A DNA stretch of 64,000 nucleotides from Actinomadura craniellae (GCF_003289645.1 NZ_QLYX01000018.1:62001-126000), one strand, 5' to 3'. Positions 17,579 to 26,633 are shown, counted from the first letter of the stretch. A program made the numbers and translations. The notes: generated from the letters alone by a model not told the origin.

Positions 17579-18928
17579 ATGGCGAAGGTCTTCGTGGGGC
17601 CGAGACTGCGCACCCTGCGGTCCGACCGGCGGCTCAGCCAGGTCGACCTGGCGGCGCTGCTGGAAATCTCCCCCAGCTACCTCAACCAGATCGAGCACAA
17701 CCAGCGCCCGCTGACCGTCCCGGTCCTGCTGCGCCTCACCGAACTGTTCGGCGTCGACCCGGAGTTCTTCTCCACCCAGGACGACACCCGCCTCATCGCC
17801 GACGTCCGCGAGGCGCTCGCCGGCGAGCGGGTCCCGGCCACCGCCGCCGCCGACCTGGTGTCCGCCAGCCCCGAGGTCGCCCGCGCCGTCGTCGCGCTGC
17901 ACCGCCGCTACCGGGCCGCCACCGAGCACACCGCCGTCCTGGCCGGCGCCCACCAGAGCGCCCCCGCCCCCTACGAGCAGGTCCGGGACTTCTTCTACGA
18001 CCGCAACAACCACATCGCCCAGCTCGACCGAGCCGCCGAGGCGCTGGCCGACGGCACCGACCCGGCCGAGCTGACGCTGCGCCGCCTGGCGGCCCACGGC
18101 GTCCGGGTCGCCGCCGCGGAGTCCGTCCGGCGGCACTACGACCCCGAGACCAGGGTCCTCTCCCTGTCACCGCGGCTGCTCCCCGCCCAGCGCGCCTTCC
18201 AGCTCGCCACCCAGCTCGCCCTGCTGGAGCACGACGCCCTGCTGACCGAGCTCGTCGACACCGCCGGCCTCACCGACCCGCAGTCCCGGGCCCTGACCCG
18301 GCTCGGCCTGGCCAACTACTTCGCCGGGGCGCTGATCCTCCCCTACACCGCGTTCCGGACCGCCGCCGAGGACCACCGCTACGACATCGACCGCCTGGCG
18401 GACCTCTTCGGCGTCGGCTTCGAGACCGTCTGCCACCGGCTGTCCACCCTGCAGCGCCCCCGCGCCCGCGGCGTCCCGTTCTCCTTCGTCCGCGTCGACC
18501 GCGCCGGCAACATCTCCAAGCGCCAGTCCGCCACCGGCTTCCACTTCACCCGCGCCGGCGGCACCTGCCCCCTGTGGAACGTCTACGACGCCTTCACCAC
18601 CCCCGGCAGGCTGCTCACCCAGATCGCCGAGATGCCCGACGGCCGCCGCTACTTCTGGATCGCCCGCACCGTCCACCACCCGCCCCGGCGGCACGGCGCG
18701 ATCGGCCGGACCTTCGCCATCGGCCTGGGCTGCGAACTCCGCCACGCGCACCGCCTCGTCTACGCCGACGGCCACGACCTCAAACGGCCCGCCACCACCC
18801 CCATCGGCCTCGGCTGCAAGGTCTGCGACCGCCCCGCCTGCCCCCAGCGCGCCTTCCCGCCGACCGGCGACGCCGCCCCCGCCGACGAGCACACCAGCGC
18901 CCTGACCCCCTACACCGCCCCGCCCTGA
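17579..18928 (+). CDS. prpR: PrpR/RamB-type short-chain fatty acyl regulator
   Basis: A 449-residue XRE-type transcription factor. N-terminal HTH (residues 5-62): [40 protein letters not shown]. It is followed by an IrrE/M78-like middle and the short-chain fatty acyl regulator C-terminal domain. The last 60 residues hold a Cys cluster, [18 protein letters not shown] (C-x2-C-x4-C), preceded by GCELRHAH. Mycobacterial PrpR is reported to carry an Fe-S cluster in this region. The ATG at 17579 fits the HTH start; no Shine-Dalgarno. Divergent from prpD, so it is the likely CoA-ester-responsive regulator of propionate use. Confidence 0.9.
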   Translation: MAKVFVGPRLRTLRSDRRLSQVDLAALLEISPSYLNQIEHNQRPLTVPVLLRLTELFGVDPEFFSTQDDTRLIADVREALAGERVPATAAADLVSASPEVARAVVALHRRYRAATEHTAVLAGAHQSAPAPYEQVRDFFYDRNNHIAQLDRAAEALADGTDPAELTLRRLAAHGVRVAAAESVRRHYDPETRVLSLSPRLLPAQRAFQLATQLALLEHDALLTELVDTAGLTDPQSRALTRLGLANYFAGALILPYTAFRTAAEDHRYDIDRLADLFGVGFETVCHRLSTLQRPRARGVPFSFVRVDRAGNISKRQSATGFHFTRAGGTCPLWNVYDAFTTPGRLLTQIAEMPDGRRYFWIARTVHHPPRRHGAIGRTFAIGLGCELRHAHRLVYADGHDLKRPATTPIGLGCKVCDRPACPQRAFPPTGDAAPADEHTSALTPYTAPP

Positions 18929-18946
18929 GCCGCGGGCGTTCCGGCC

Positions 18947-19870
18947 TCAGCGGGTCAGCGCGGTCTCCCGCTCCACGCGGGACAGTTTCTCGGGGTTGTG
19001 CACGAAGTAGAGGCCGGTGATCAGGCCGTCCTCGACCCGTGCCGCCACGACGCCGTCGAGTTCCCCGTCGAGCCGCAGGACGAGCCCCGGTCGCCCGTTG
19101 ACCTGGGCCGGTTCGACCGACGTCCGGGCGCCGACCCGGTTCCAGCCGGCGGCCAGCAGGCGGGCCACCTTGCCGGCCCCCACGACGGGCCGCGGCACGG
19201 CCCGCCTGAGCCCGCCGCCGTCGCTCAGCAGGACGACGTCCGGCGCGAGGACGTCCAGCAGGTTCTGCGGGTCGCCGGTCTCGATCGCCCGCTGGAACGC
19301 CTGGAGCGCGCCGCGGACCTCGGCCGGGGAGGCCACGTCGCGGGGCCGGCGCGCGGCGACGTGCGCCCGGGCCCGGTGCGCGATCTGGCGGACCGCGGCC
19401 GGGTTCTTGCCGACGGCTCCGGCGATCTCGTCGTACCCGAGGTCGAACACCTCGCGCAGCACGAACACCGCCCGCTCGGTCGGGGTGAGCGTCTCCAGAA
19501 CCAGCAGCATCGCCATCGAGACGCTGTCGGCCAGCTCGACGTCCTCGGCCACGTCGGGTGTGGTCAGCAGCGGTTCGGGCAGCCAGGAGCCGAGGTAGGA
19601 CTCCCTGCGCCGGCCGAGCGTGCGCAGCCGGCTCAGCGCCTGCCGGGTGGCGATCCGCACCAGGTACGCGCGCCGGTCCCGCACCGTGCCCGGATCGACG
19701 CCCGCCCACCGCAACCAGGTCTCCTGGAGGACGTCTTCGGCGTCGACGGCCGAGCCGAGCAGCTCGTAGGCGACGGTGAACAGCAGGTTGCGGTGGGCGA
19801 CGAACGCCTCGGTGGCGGGGTCCATGGGGCCGCCGGTCTCGCCCGTCGACGGCTCGCTGCGCTCGCTCAT
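18947..19870 (-). CDS. ECF41-group RNA polymerase sigma factor, SigJ-like
   Basis: A 307-residue ECF sigma factor. Region 2: FVAHRNLLFTVAYELLGSAV, DAEDVLQETWLRW. Region 4: LTPTERAVFVLREVFDLGYD followed by EIAGAVGKNPAAVRQIAHRA. A SnoaL-like C-terminal domain of about 110 residues follows (AFQRAIETGDPQNLLDVLAP, DVVLLSDGGG, WNRVGARTSVEP...). This domain is the built-in regulator of ECF41 sigmas. ATG at 19870 has GGTGGGAG upstream; ATG 19825 is the alternative. A perfect ECF41-type promoter lies upstream on the same strand, so it probably drives its own gene. Divergent partner: a DoxX-family protein. Confidence 0.9.
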   Translation of the reverse strand: MSERSEPSTGETGGPMDPATEAFVAHRNLLFTVAYELLGSAVDAEDVLQETWLRWAGVDPGTVRDRRAYLVRIATRQALSRLRTLGRRRESYLGSWLPEPLLTTPDVAEDVELADSVSMAMLLVLETLTPTERAVFVLREVFDLGYDEIAGAVGKNPAAVRQIAHRARAHVAARRPRDVASPAEVRGALQAFQRAIETGDPQNLLDVLAPDVVLLSDGGGLRRAVPRPVVGAGKVARLLAAGWNRVGARTSVEPAQVNGRPGLVLRLDGELDGVVAARVEDGLITGLYFVHNPEKLSRVERETALTR

Positions 19871-19912
19871 GGCCGGCTCCCACCCGTTCGTTCTCGACCG
19901 TGCTCCACGCAC

Positions 19913-19941
19913 AGGACGCCGCTCCCCACCCTGCTGTGACA
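19913..19941 (-). promoter_or_regulatory. ECF41/SigJ autoregulatory promoter
   Basis: Read on the - strand: TGTCACA (19941-19935), a 16-bp spacer, then CGTCCT (19918-19913). This matches exactly the known SigJ/ECF41 consensus (TGTCACA near -35, CGTC near -10). Transcription would start near 19907, about 37 nt before the sigma gene ATG. The site supports autoregulation. Confidence 0.85.
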
Positions 19942-19975
19942 CCCGCAGCCGGTGACGCACGTCACATGGCCGCGC

Positions 19976-20004
19976 TGTCACAGGGATCGGGCGGCCGGCA
20001 TCTC
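19976..20004 (+). promoter_or_regulatory. ECF41-like promoter toward the DoxX gene
   Basis: On the + strand TGTCACA (19976-19982) is followed after 16 bp by CATCTC (19999-20004), a near match to CGTC. It is the mirror image of the sigma gene promoter around the common centre 19958/19959. An inner GTGACG/CGTCAC dyad (19952-19965) has the same centre. Confidence 0.6.
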
Positions 20005-20043
20005 ATGCGGACTGGTCACCCCGTCAGAATGCAGGAGAACCTC

Positions 20044-20427
20044 GTGCACCTCACCCTGTGGATCGCCGCCGGACTGCTGGCCACGGTCGCCCTGGCCGGC
20101 GGCGTCAGCAAAACCTTCGTCCCCAAGGAAAAACTGGCCGCGCACAGCGGCGGCGAGTGGGTCGGGCAGGCCGGCGTCGGCTTCGTCAAGACCCTCGGAA
20201 TCCTCGAGCTCCTGGCCGCGGCCGGCCTGATCCTGCCCGCCGCGCTCGGCATCGCACCGGTCATGGTGCCGGTGACCGCCCTCTGCTGGGTCCTGCTCAT
20301 GGTCGGCGCGATGATCACCCATGGCCGCCTCGGCCAGTTCAGGCTCGCCCTGCTGAACTTCGCCTATCTCGCGGTCGCGGCCTTCATCGCGTGGGGCCGC
20401 TTCGGCCTCGAACCTTTCACCGGCTGA
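20044..20427 (+). CDS. DoxX family membrane protein
   Basis: A 127-residue integral membrane protein with four predicted helices: HLTLWIAAGLLATVALAGGV, VKTLGILELLAAAGLILPAA, VTALCWVLLMVGAMITHG, LLNFAYLAVAAFIAWGRFGL. The SKTFVPKEKLA and ELLAAAGLILPA motifs are DoxX-like. DoxX proteins are linked to redox balance and membrane quinone or thiol oxidation and are frequent partners of ECF41 sigmas. The GTG at 20044 has AGGAG 6 nt upstream and is preferred over ATG 20029. Its 3' end overlaps the convergent TetR gene by 11 nt. Confidence 0.82.
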   Translation: MHLTLWIAAGLLATVALAGGVSKTFVPKEKLAAHSGGEWVGQAGVGFVKTLGILELLAAAGLILPAALGIAPVMVPVTALCWVLLMVGAMITHGRLGQFRLALLNFAYLAVAAFIAWGRFGLEPFTG

Positions 20428-20980
20428 CGAACAAGGACCGGTGGAGCATGGCACGTATCCGGTCGTGGCTCTCCCGCCGTCGTTCGCCCTCGAAGTCGTC
20501 CATGGCGCCCTCGGCCATCTGGTAGGCGAGGATGATGTCGCAGACGTAGACGTCCGGGTGGACGATTCCGGCCTTTCGGCCGCTGTCCAGCAGGGGGATG
20601 AAAGCGGCGGCGGTCCGCCCCGCGAGTTCGGTGAACCAGTGGACTCCGGCCTGGGAAAGCATGTGCGCGATGCCGCCGTGGCCGAGCTGTAGGTCCAGCA
20701 CGAAGTCGAAGAGTTCGATCACGGCCGCCGGGTGGCCGGCCAGCTCTGCCGCGCGCCGTTCGATCCGGGCGACGTTGTCCTCGAAGACCGCCGCCGCGAG
20801 TTCCTCGCGGGTGGTGAAGTTGCGGTAGAGCGTCGTCCGGCTGACTCCGGCCGCGCGTGCGACCTCTTCCAGCGGAACGTCGAGCCCTTGCTGCGCGAAG
20901 GTCCTGCGGGCGGCGTCGAGCAGCCTCTCGCGGTTGCGGGTGGCGTCGCGGCGCGGAGCCCGCCCGGTGTCCATGGGCAT
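20417..20980 (-). CDS. TetR family transcriptional regulator
   Basis: A 187-residue regulator. N-terminal HTH: ATRNRERLLDAARRTFAQQG, LDVPLEEVARAAGVSRTTLY, RNFTTREELAAAVFEDN. The C-terminal ligand domain is helical with QLGHGGIAHMLSQAGVHWF. ATG 20980 (MPMDTG) is used; a second ATG is two codons in. A longer form from about 21013 would begin inside the operator. It is divergent from an SDR gene across a gap holding a perfect palindrome, the likely shared operator. Confidence 0.86.
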   Translation of the reverse strand: MPMDTGRAPRRDATRNRERLLDAARRTFAQQGLDVPLEEVARAAGVSRTTLYRNFTTREELAAAVFEDNVARIERRAAELAGHPAAVIELFDFVLDLQLGHGGIAHMLSQAGVHWFTELAGRTAAAFIPLLDSGRKAGIVHPDVYVCDIILAYQMAEGAMDDFEGERRRESHDRIRAMLHRSLFVSR

Positions 20981-21006
20981 GGAGGGAGGATAGCTTGGCA
21001 GAAATC

Positions 21007-21022
21007 CGTACATTGATGTACG
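21007..21022. promoter_or_regulatory. TetR operator palindrome
   Basis: CGTACAT (21007-21013), TG, ATGTACG (21016-21022): a perfect 7-bp-arm inverted repeat with a 2-bp centre. It sits between the divergent tetR and SDR genes, 41 bp before the SDR start and 27 bp before the tetR start. This is the usual place for a TetR repressor site controlling both. Confidence 0.75.
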
Positions 21023-21062
21023 TTTTGGAGAACCAGCAGGTCACAGCCGCTTTGGAGAGCTC

Positions 21063-21809
21063 ATGCAGAAACTGTCCGGCAAGACCGCCGTCGTCACGGG
21101 CGGGTCTTCGGGTATCGGGCTGGCGATCGCCCGGCGCTTCGCCGCCGAAGGCGCCCACGTCTACGTGACAGGCCGCCGCAAGGCCGAACTGGACGAGGCC
21201 GTGGAACTAATCGGCACGGCCACGGGCGTGCAGGCGGACGTGTCGGATCCGCTGGCGCTGGACACCCTGTACGCGCGGATCACCGCGGATGGGCGGCGGG
21301 TGGACGTGGTGGTGGCCAACGCCGGCGGCGGCGGGCTGTCCCGGCTGGAGGACGCGACACCGGAGTACGTCGACGGCATCTTCGGCACGAACGTCGCCGG
21401 AACGCTGTTCACCGTGCAGAAGGCGCTGCCGCTGTTCAACGATGGCGGTTCGGTCATCTTGATGTCCTCGATCGGCGCCGAGCGCGGCAGCGAATACCTC
21501 GGGGTCTACGCGGCCGCCAAGGCGGCGGTCCGTTCCCTGGGGCGCACCTGGGCCAACGAGCTGAAGACCAGGGGCATCCGCGTCAACACCATCTCGCCCG
21601 GCGGCGTCGCCACCCCGGCCCTGGCCGCGGCCGCCCCCGACCCCGCCGACGCCGAAGGGTTCTTCACCACGCTCGGCGCCGGCGTCCCGCTGGGCCGCAT
21701 CGCCCAGCCCGACGACATCGCCTCCGTCGCGCTCTTCCTCGCCACCCCCGAAAGCGGGTACATGACCGGCTCCAACCTCTACGTCGACGGCGGCGCGGCC
21801 CAGATCTGA
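21063..21809 (+). CDS. SDR family oxidoreductase (TetR-controlled)
   Basis: A 248-residue classical short-chain dehydrogenase. Cofactor motif [17 protein letters not shown], then ANAGGG for the NNAG position. Catalytic Ser in [11 protein letters not shown], catalytic Tyr/Lys in [11 protein letters not shown], and C-terminal [27 protein letters not shown] after the second strand has Arg residues that favour NADP(H). GGAGAGCTC precedes the ATG. The substrate is unknown; divergent TetR control suggests induction by a xenobiotic or metabolite. Confidence 0.87.
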   Translation: MQKLSGKTAVVTGGSSGIGLAIARRFAAEGAHVYVTGRRKAELDEAVELIGTATGVQADVSDPLALDTLYARITADGRRVDVVVANAGGGGLSRLEDATPEYVDGIFGTNVAGTLFTVQKALPLFNDGGSVILMSSIGAERGSEYLGVYAAAKAAVRSLGRTWANELKTRGIRVNTISPGGVATPALAAAAPDPADAEGFFTTLGAGVPLGRIAQPDDIASVALFLATPESGYMTGSNLYVDGGAAQI

Positions 21810-21913
21810 CCGCCCCTCTCCCGGTACCGGCGCCGAGGCGCCCGTGATCGCCCTTGTCCCCCGGCCGCCGCCGACATGATCGAATTGCCGCGCACCGCCC
21901 GTCCTGCCGCCGC

Positions 21914-22297
21914 TTACCCGACACCGACCGTCTGGCGTTCGGGTTCGATGACCGCGACGACGCGTTCCTCGTCTCGCGGGTACGGCTGGTCGATGTACTT
22001 GGTGGACAGCCGGTCGATGATCGTCCAAGCGGCGTCGCCGGCGAGCCACTCGACAACGCGGCCGCGGATGACGATCGGCTGGAGCGGGTCGTCGGCCGGG
22101 GTCAGGGAGAGCGCGATCCGCGGGTCGCGGCGCAGGTTGCGGGCCTTGCGCGAGTGCGGGCCGGTGAGGAACACGACGTGGTCGCCGTGCGTGCCGATCC
22201 AGACGGGGACGGTGTGGGGGGCGCCGTCAGGCAGGACGCTGGCGAGGTGGGCGATCGGGGTGCCGTCGAGTACGCGGCGCACGTCGGGGTCGAGCAT
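21914..22297 (-). CDS. PPOX-class (pyridoxamine oxidase-like) flavin/F420 protein
   Basis: A 127-residue split-barrel protein: GTPIAHLASVLPDGAPHTVP, VWIGTHGDHVVFLTG, SRKARNLRRDPRIALSLTPA, IVIRGRVVEWLAGD. This is the pattern of actinobacterial PPOX-class F420-dependent reductases and related FMN proteins. The cofactor cannot be settled by eye. Divergent from an HxlR regulator over a gap containing repeated GGTTCCTTA half-sites, so it is probably the HxlR target. Confidence 0.82.
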   Translation of the reverse strand: MLDPDVRRVLDGTPIAHLASVLPDGAPHTVPVWIGTHGDHVVFLTGPHSRKARNLRRDPRIALSLTPADDPLQPIVIRGRVVEWLAGDAAWTIIDRLSTKYIDQPYPRDEERVVAVIEPERQTVGVG

Positions 22298-22316
22298 CGT
22301 GGTCAGCTCCCAGCTT

Positions 22317-22372
22317 GGGTTCCTTGAGGAGACTCTGTGACCGTAGCATGTTGAGTTCCGTTAAGGAACCCC
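22317..22372. promoter_or_regulatory. HxlR-type operator region
   Basis: GGGTTCCTT (22317-22325) and AAGGAACCC (22363-22371) form a widely spaced inverted repeat. The second copy is nested in a short dyad GTTCC (22355-22359), GTTAA, GGAAC (22365-22369). All lie between the divergent PPOX and HxlR genes. TAGGCT at 22379-22384, 6 nt before the HxlR ATG, could be a -10 box for a leaderless mRNA. Confidence 0.5.
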
Positions 22373-22390
22373 GATTGTTAGGCTGGTTCC

Positions 22391-22843
22391 ATGCAGCGCA
22401 CGAACTTCAGTGGGATGGCGTGCTCGATCGCGCGCACGCTCGACGTCATCGGGGAGCCCTGGTCACCGCTGGTCCTGCGGGACGTGTGGGTCGGGCTCAA
22501 CCGGTTCGACCAGATCCAGGCCGACCTCGGCATCTCCCGCAAGGTCCTGACCGAACGGCTGAACCACCTCGTCGACCAGGGCGTCCTCGACCGCCAGCCC
22601 TACGACCGGCGACCGCGGTACGAGTACCACCTGACACAGAAAGGCACCGAACTGGTCGACCTGCTCATGGTCATGGCCGGCTGGGGGGACAGGTGGCTCG
22701 CGGGCGAGGCCGGCCCGCCGGTGCTCTACCGCCACCACGCGTGCGGCGAGATCAGCGGCGTCGACCTGCGCTGCGCCCACTGCGGCGAGCCGATGCACGC
22801 AGGCGACGTCGACCTGCTCCCCGGCCCCGGCGCAGCCGCATGA
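22391..22843 (+). CDS. HxlR family transcriptional regulator
   Basis: A 150-residue winged-helix regulator. Core: CSIARTLDVIGEPWSPLVLR, DVWVGLNRFDQIQADLGISR, KVLTERLNHLVDQGVLDRQP, then RYEYHLTQKGTELVDLLMVM. The C-terminus has a CxxC-like pair, CGEISGVDLRCAHCGE, common in the longer actinobacterial HxlR proteins. The conserved Cys11 may allow thiol or electrophile sensing as in known HxlR members. Divergent from the PPOX gene. Confidence 0.9.
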   Translation: MQRTNFSGMACSIARTLDVIGEPWSPLVLRDVWVGLNRFDQIQADLGISRKVLTERLNHLVDQGVLDRQPYDRRPRYEYHLTQKGTELVDLLMVMAGWGDRWLAGEAGPPVLYRHHACGEISGVDLRCAHCGEPMHAGDVDLLPGPGAAA

Positions 22844-22894
22844 CCGAGAAGCCCGGAGCCTCCCGGGCGACCTCCTCAGCGCGGTTGGCGCGCC

Positions 22895-23293
22895 TCAGGT
22901 GCCAGGGGCCGCCCGGCGCAGGGCCACGGCCTGGCTGACCGCGAACGCCGCGACCTCGACGGCCACCGCGGCGAGGAGCACGGTGAACGCACCGTCCCAC
23001 GGCCGGACCGCCGCGAACGCGGCGATCAGCGTGGCCGCGACGGCGTTGGCGACGAGCACCCTCGCCAGCCACGGGCGGAGCCGAGGACGCCGGGCGACGC
23101 GGTGCAGCGCGAACGCCCAGGCGCCGACACCGGCCGCGACCGCGATGAGCACTGCCGGCGCGACGGCCAACCACTCCGACACCGGGCCCGCGAACAGGGC
23201 CAGTGACACCGCCGCCACCGCGCAGTAGATCGAGTCGAGCCGCAACGAGAGCCGCCCGGCATGCCGTGTCCCCATGGCCACGATGCTACGCAC
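22895..23293 (-). CDS. Small four-helix membrane protein of unknown function
   Basis: A 132-residue protein with four predicted membrane helices (SIYCAVAAVSLALFAG, LAVAPAVLIAVAAGVGAWAF, WLARVLVANAVAATLIAAFA, FTVLLAAVAVEVAAFAVSQA) and Arg-rich cytoplasmic ends. I do not recognise a named family. The GTG at 23293 has GGGGG closely upstream; an internal ATG at 23275 is possible. Convergent with the HxlR gene across about 50 bp. Confidence 0.55.
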   Translation of the reverse strand: MRSIVAMGTRHAGRLSLRLDSIYCAVAAVSLALFAGPVSEWLAVAPAVLIAVAAGVGAWAFALHRVARRPRLRPWLARVLVANAVAATLIAAFAAVRPWDGAFTVLLAAVAVEVAAFAVSQAVALRRAAPGT

Positions 23294-23350
23294 GACCCCC
23301 GGCCGAGAGGGCCCCGGCGTTTCCCTGGCCGCAAGCGGCCGGTGAAGGGG

Positions 23351-24409
23351 TCACTGCTCCTGGTACGGGGTGTACATCTGCGCCCAACGGATCTTCCTGC
23401 ACTCCTCGAAGATCTTCATGAGCGCTTCCCGCGAGCCTTCCTTGTCCACACCGAAGGCCAGCTTTCCCGTACCCCAGATGAGCTGCATGATTCTCATGAA
23501 CTCTGCAGTCTCGGTGAACTCCTCAGGCAGATTCAGCGCTCCGGCGATGACTTTTATCGATACGTCGCCGGCACCGTCCTTGAGTTCCTTGCGCAACTGC
23601 TTGCTGAGCAACTTCTGGTAGATCTCGATCGTGTCCTCGAGAGCCTTCTCGTTGACGTCGAGGTGCAGTCGCAGCAGATAAGTTTCCTCTGTGCCCAAGC
23701 TCGTGAGCCGGGCGACGGCCTTCCTGGCCTCGTCTCTTTCGAGAATGATCTCCTTGATGACCTCGGGGTCCGTGACGACGCCTTCGACGGGCGCACCGTC
23801 GAAGGCGTCCTCGAACTCGGCGGCCTTCTCGTCCTCAAGGTCGAATCCCGCCTTGTAGATGGCCAGCAGAGCTCCGAGTCCGACCTGCGCAAGGAAGGTC
23901 AGCACCATCTGCCCTTCCTTGGACTCAAGGAATTCGTCCAGCTTCTTGAGGTCGTTCCGGGATACGTACTCGCATACCTGGATCCACGCCTTGCCGAGCG
24001 CATACGTCGTGGAGGCCGCGGTCGAAGCCGAGATCACCCCGCCCACGGCCGGCCCCACCAGGGGAACGAGCCGGGCGGCACGAGCCGCGATCATCTTCAG
24101 TGCGCGCTTCTTCACCGCCTTCGTCGCCGACCGCACGACCACGCGGCTACCGGCCGCCGTACCCGCCGCGATGATCGTGGATAGGGAGAAGGTGGCCTGC
24201 CGCTCACACTGCGGGAGGTTGTAATGAGCCGAAATGGCGTTGATCATAACGATCTGTATGGGCGCCACGGCGGCAACGTCGACGAACGAGGCCGGAGTCG
24301 CCCCGACGACGCCCCCGAGACCGGCAGCGGCAAGCCAGGACTTACGGACGGTCGCCTCAGCCGCCGCACGGCTGGCACGCAAGTCAAGGTAATCGAATTC
24401 CTCAGCCAT
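23351..24409 (-). CDS. DUF697-like membrane-associated protein
   Basis: A 352-residue protein. Residues 20-110 hold hydrophobic helices GLGGVVGATPASFVDVAAVA and PIQIVMINAISAHYNLPQCE, resembling the DUF697 module that follows GTPase domains, but no GTPase is fused or adjacent. The C-terminal 200 residues are soluble, charged and helical (EEVIKEIILERDEARK-like, NEKALEDTIEIYQKLL). ATG at 24409. Codon use is less GC-biased than the neighbours and the 290-bp upstream gap is AT-rich, so it may be acquired. Function unknown. Confidence 0.6.
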   Translation of the reverse strand: MAEEFDYLDLRASRAAAEATVRKSWLAAAGLGGVVGATPASFVDVAAVAPIQIVMINAISAHYNLPQCERQATFSLSTIIAAGTAAGSRVVVRSATKAVKKRALKMIAARAARLVPLVGPAVGGVISASTAASTTYALGKAWIQVCEYVSRNDLKKLDEFLESKEGQMVLTFLAQVGLGALLAIYKAGFDLEDEKAAEFEDAFDGAPVEGVVTDPEVIKEIILERDEARKAVARLTSLGTEETYLLRLHLDVNEKALEDTIEIYQKLLSKQLRKELKDGAGDVSIKVIAGALNLPEEFTETAEFMRIMQLIWGTGKLAFGVDKEGSREALMKIFEECRKIRWAQMYTPYQEQ

Positions 24410-24696
24410 ACCTGGCCGATACCCTGCCGCAACAATCGAACACACCTCAGCGTAAAATTGAACAGAGCGGCAATATGCGGAGCCCCTTAATTGGTTTTAC
24501 GGCTACACGGCCGGACCCGTGACCATAAAACTGATTCTCCAGGACACAACTCAAATCATCGATGGATTTCTCTCCAGAAGTTGTATCAGCAGAAAGTTGT
24601 GCGGCAGAGGCCGGATGTCCGCCTGCGCGGTGGGAGAACGACAGCCGGGCGTCGCCGTGCTCGTCACCCGCTCCGCCTACCCGGCCTGGTGCCGGA
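24410..24696. other. AT-rich intergenic gap
   Basis: About 290 bp with clearly lower GC than the surroundings (for example CTTAATTGGTTTTACGG near 24485-24501). It separates the starts and ends of two - strand genes. It probably holds the promoter of the DUF697-like gene. No gene or clear dyad is seen. Confidence 0.45.
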
Positions 24697-25590
24697 TCAG
24701 CGGACCAGGGACAGGCGGCCGGGGGCGAGGCTGATGCCGATCCGCTGGCCCCAGGACAGGGCGAGGCGGTCGGACTCGATGCCGTCGCCGAAAGCCACCA
24801 GGCCGTCGGTCTCGGAGACCAGGTCGAGGGTTTCGCCCTGCTCCAGCCGGCCCTCCGTGCGGGACGTGCCGGTCGCCGGGGACGGCCAGGCCTCGCGCAC
24901 GAACCAGGCCAGCGACGGCTCGGTGGACGCGGGCAGGCGCAGTTCGCTGTGGCGTTCCAGCCAGACCGACCGGCACCAGCCGGTGGCGCCGGTGCCGGTC
25001 GCGACCAGGACACCCGACGACGACTGCCGCTCCGCCGGATCGTCCCCACAGGTGAGCCGGTAGCGCGCGGACTGGTGGGTGGGGTGGCCGACGAACACCT
25101 CGTTCAGCGCGGTCAGCTCGTTCCCGTCGTCGGTGACCGCCCGCACCATGGCGCGCTGCTCGGTCCTGCCGGTACCGGCGGCCACGTCCCGCAGCAGGTC
25201 GGCGCACGCCTCGACGGGGTGCGGGACCAGCACGCCCGGGTTGCGGTCGGGCTCGGGGTCGAGGCCGATGACCGGCTGGCCGTCCAGGTACTTGGCGGTG
25301 TTGGCGACCAGACCGTCCTGCCCGACGACCACCACGATGTCGTCGGGGGCGAACAGGAACCGGTCCAGGTCGGCGCGTTCCACCAGGCCGCGCCGCCAGG
25401 ACACCGGGATCGCCGCCGCCACCCCGGCCAGCGCCGCGGTGGCCGTGGCGTGCGCGGCGGCCACCGCGGTGATGTCCCGGCCGCGGGAGCGGAGGAAGAA
25501 CTCCGCCTGGCCGCGGCTGCCGTGCCTGGCCAGCAGGTCCTCGTACTCGGTGCGGCGGTGCACGACCACCGCGCGCGGTGCGAGCGTCAT
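24697..25590 (-). CDS. NAD kinase-like (NADK/DAGK superfamily) protein
   Basis: A 297-residue protein with the landmarks of NAD(H) kinase in altered form. [20 protein letters not shown] has GQDG where NadK has [22 protein letters not shown] corresponds to the NE/D substrate motif, and [15 protein letters not shown] to the TGSTGW loop. The N-terminus has [20 protein letters not shown]. Whether it phosphorylates NAD is uncertain because of the altered GGDG. It overlaps the upstream SPFH gene by ATGA, so the two products are likely to work together. The pair recurs in actinomycetes as far as I recall. Confidence 0.72.
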   Translation of the reverse strand: MTLAPRAVVVHRRTEYEDLLARHGSRGQAEFFLRSRGRDITAVAAAHATATAALAGVAAAIPVSWRRGLVERADLDRFLFAPDDIVVVVGQDGLVANTAKYLDGQPVIGLDPEPDRNPGVLVPHPVEACADLLRDVAAGTGRTEQRAMVRAVTDDGNELTALNEVFVGHPTHQSARYRLTCGDDPAERQSSSGVLVATGTGATGWCRSVWLERHSELRLPASTEPSLAWFVREAWPSPATGTSRTEGRLEQGETLDLVSETDGLVAFGDGIESDRLALSWGQRIGISLAPGRLSLVR

Positions 25591-26594
25591 GCTTCGTCCC
25601 GGGGCGATCCCAGCCGGGCCAGGGCGGTGGTCAGCAGGTCGGGGGTGAGGTTGAGCTGGCCGATCTCCGGCAGGTGTTCGGCCAGTGCCTGGGCGGCCAG
25701 TGCCAGCAGGATCGCCGGGTCCATGTCCCGGTAGACGGCCAGGTGCGCGGTGTTGGCCTCGGCCTCGGCGGCGCCCAGTGCCCGGCGGTTCTCGGCCTGG
25801 GTGGTGGCGTTCAGCCGTTCCCGTTCCGCCTTCGCCTCCGCCGCGACCCAGGCGGCGGCCGCGGCCTCCTCGGCGCGGCGGCGCTCGTTCTGCCCGCGCC
25901 GCGCAACCAGTTGCTCCTCGCGGAGCGCCAGCTCGATCTGGTTCTGCATCTCGTTCTCGGCGATGGCGCGTTCCCGTTCGACCGCGACGGCGCGCCGCTC
26001 GTAGGTCGCCCGGTCGGCCTCCTGCTGGACCTCCTCGCGGGCGGGGGTCTGCAGGGCGCGTTCCACCTCGGACTCGGGCCGGACGGCGACGACCCGCACC
26101 CCGACGATCGTGATGCCGGTGTCGGTGAGCCGGGAGTCCCCGGCCAGCCCTGCGGTCACCGCGTCCCGGAGCGCGACCGGTCCAGCGGTGATCGCCTCGC
26201 GCAGCGTCATGCCGGCGGCCAGGGTGAGGGCGTGCTGCTGGGCGCTCTCGGTGAGCATGGTCGCGACCTGGTCGAGCGGCGCCGACCGCCAGGCACCGGT
26301 GTCCGGGCTGATCGCGAAGTCCAGCCGGCGGGCCGCCAGCGCCGGTTCCTCGATCCGGTAGGTCACCGTGGCCTGCACGCTGATGTCCTGGTAGTCGGCC
26401 GTGCGGGCGTGGAAGAGCATCGGCAGCTCCCGGTCGTCCACCGGCACCTCGCTGATCACCGCTGACAGCGGCCGGAACCAGAAGGACACCCCCACGCCCT
26501 CGTGGGCCGGCTTCCCGCGCCGCAGGTGCCGCACGTAGGTGGTGGGCGCGCCGCGCAGGTGCCGGAGCAGTGGCCGCCGCTGGATGTCCGCCAT
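25587..26594 (-). CDS. SPFH/band-7 domain protein
   Basis: A 335-residue SPFH (stomatin/prohibitin/flotillin) protein. The band-7 core lies in residues 25-180: [40 protein letters not shown], and [21 protein letters not shown] long Glu/Ala/Arg coiled coil (about 180-270) follows, then a C-terminal [20 protein letters not shown]. No obvious N-terminal membrane helix is present. SPFH proteins oligomerise at membranes. Start ATG 26594 with GGGAGGA upstream. Translationally coupled to the NAD-kinase-like gene. Confidence 0.82.
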   Translation of the reverse strand: MADIQRRPLLRHLRGAPTTYVRHLRRGKPAHEGVGVSFWFRPLSAVISEVPVDDRELPMLFHARTADYQDISVQATVTYRIEEPALAARRLDFAISPDTGAWRSAPLDQVATMLTESAQQHALTLAAGMTLREAITAGPVALRDAVTAGLAGDSRLTDTGITIVGVRVVAVRPESEVERALQTPAREEVQQEADRATYERRAVAVERERAIAENEMQNQIELALREEQLVARRGQNERRRAEEAAAAAWVAAEAKAERERLNATTQAENRRALGAAEAEANTAHLAVYRDMDPAILLALAAQALAEHLPEIGQLNLTPDLLTTALARLGSPRDEA

Positions 26595-26633
26595 GAATCC
26601 TCCCTTTTGTCGTCATGAGGACGATAAAGGGGA

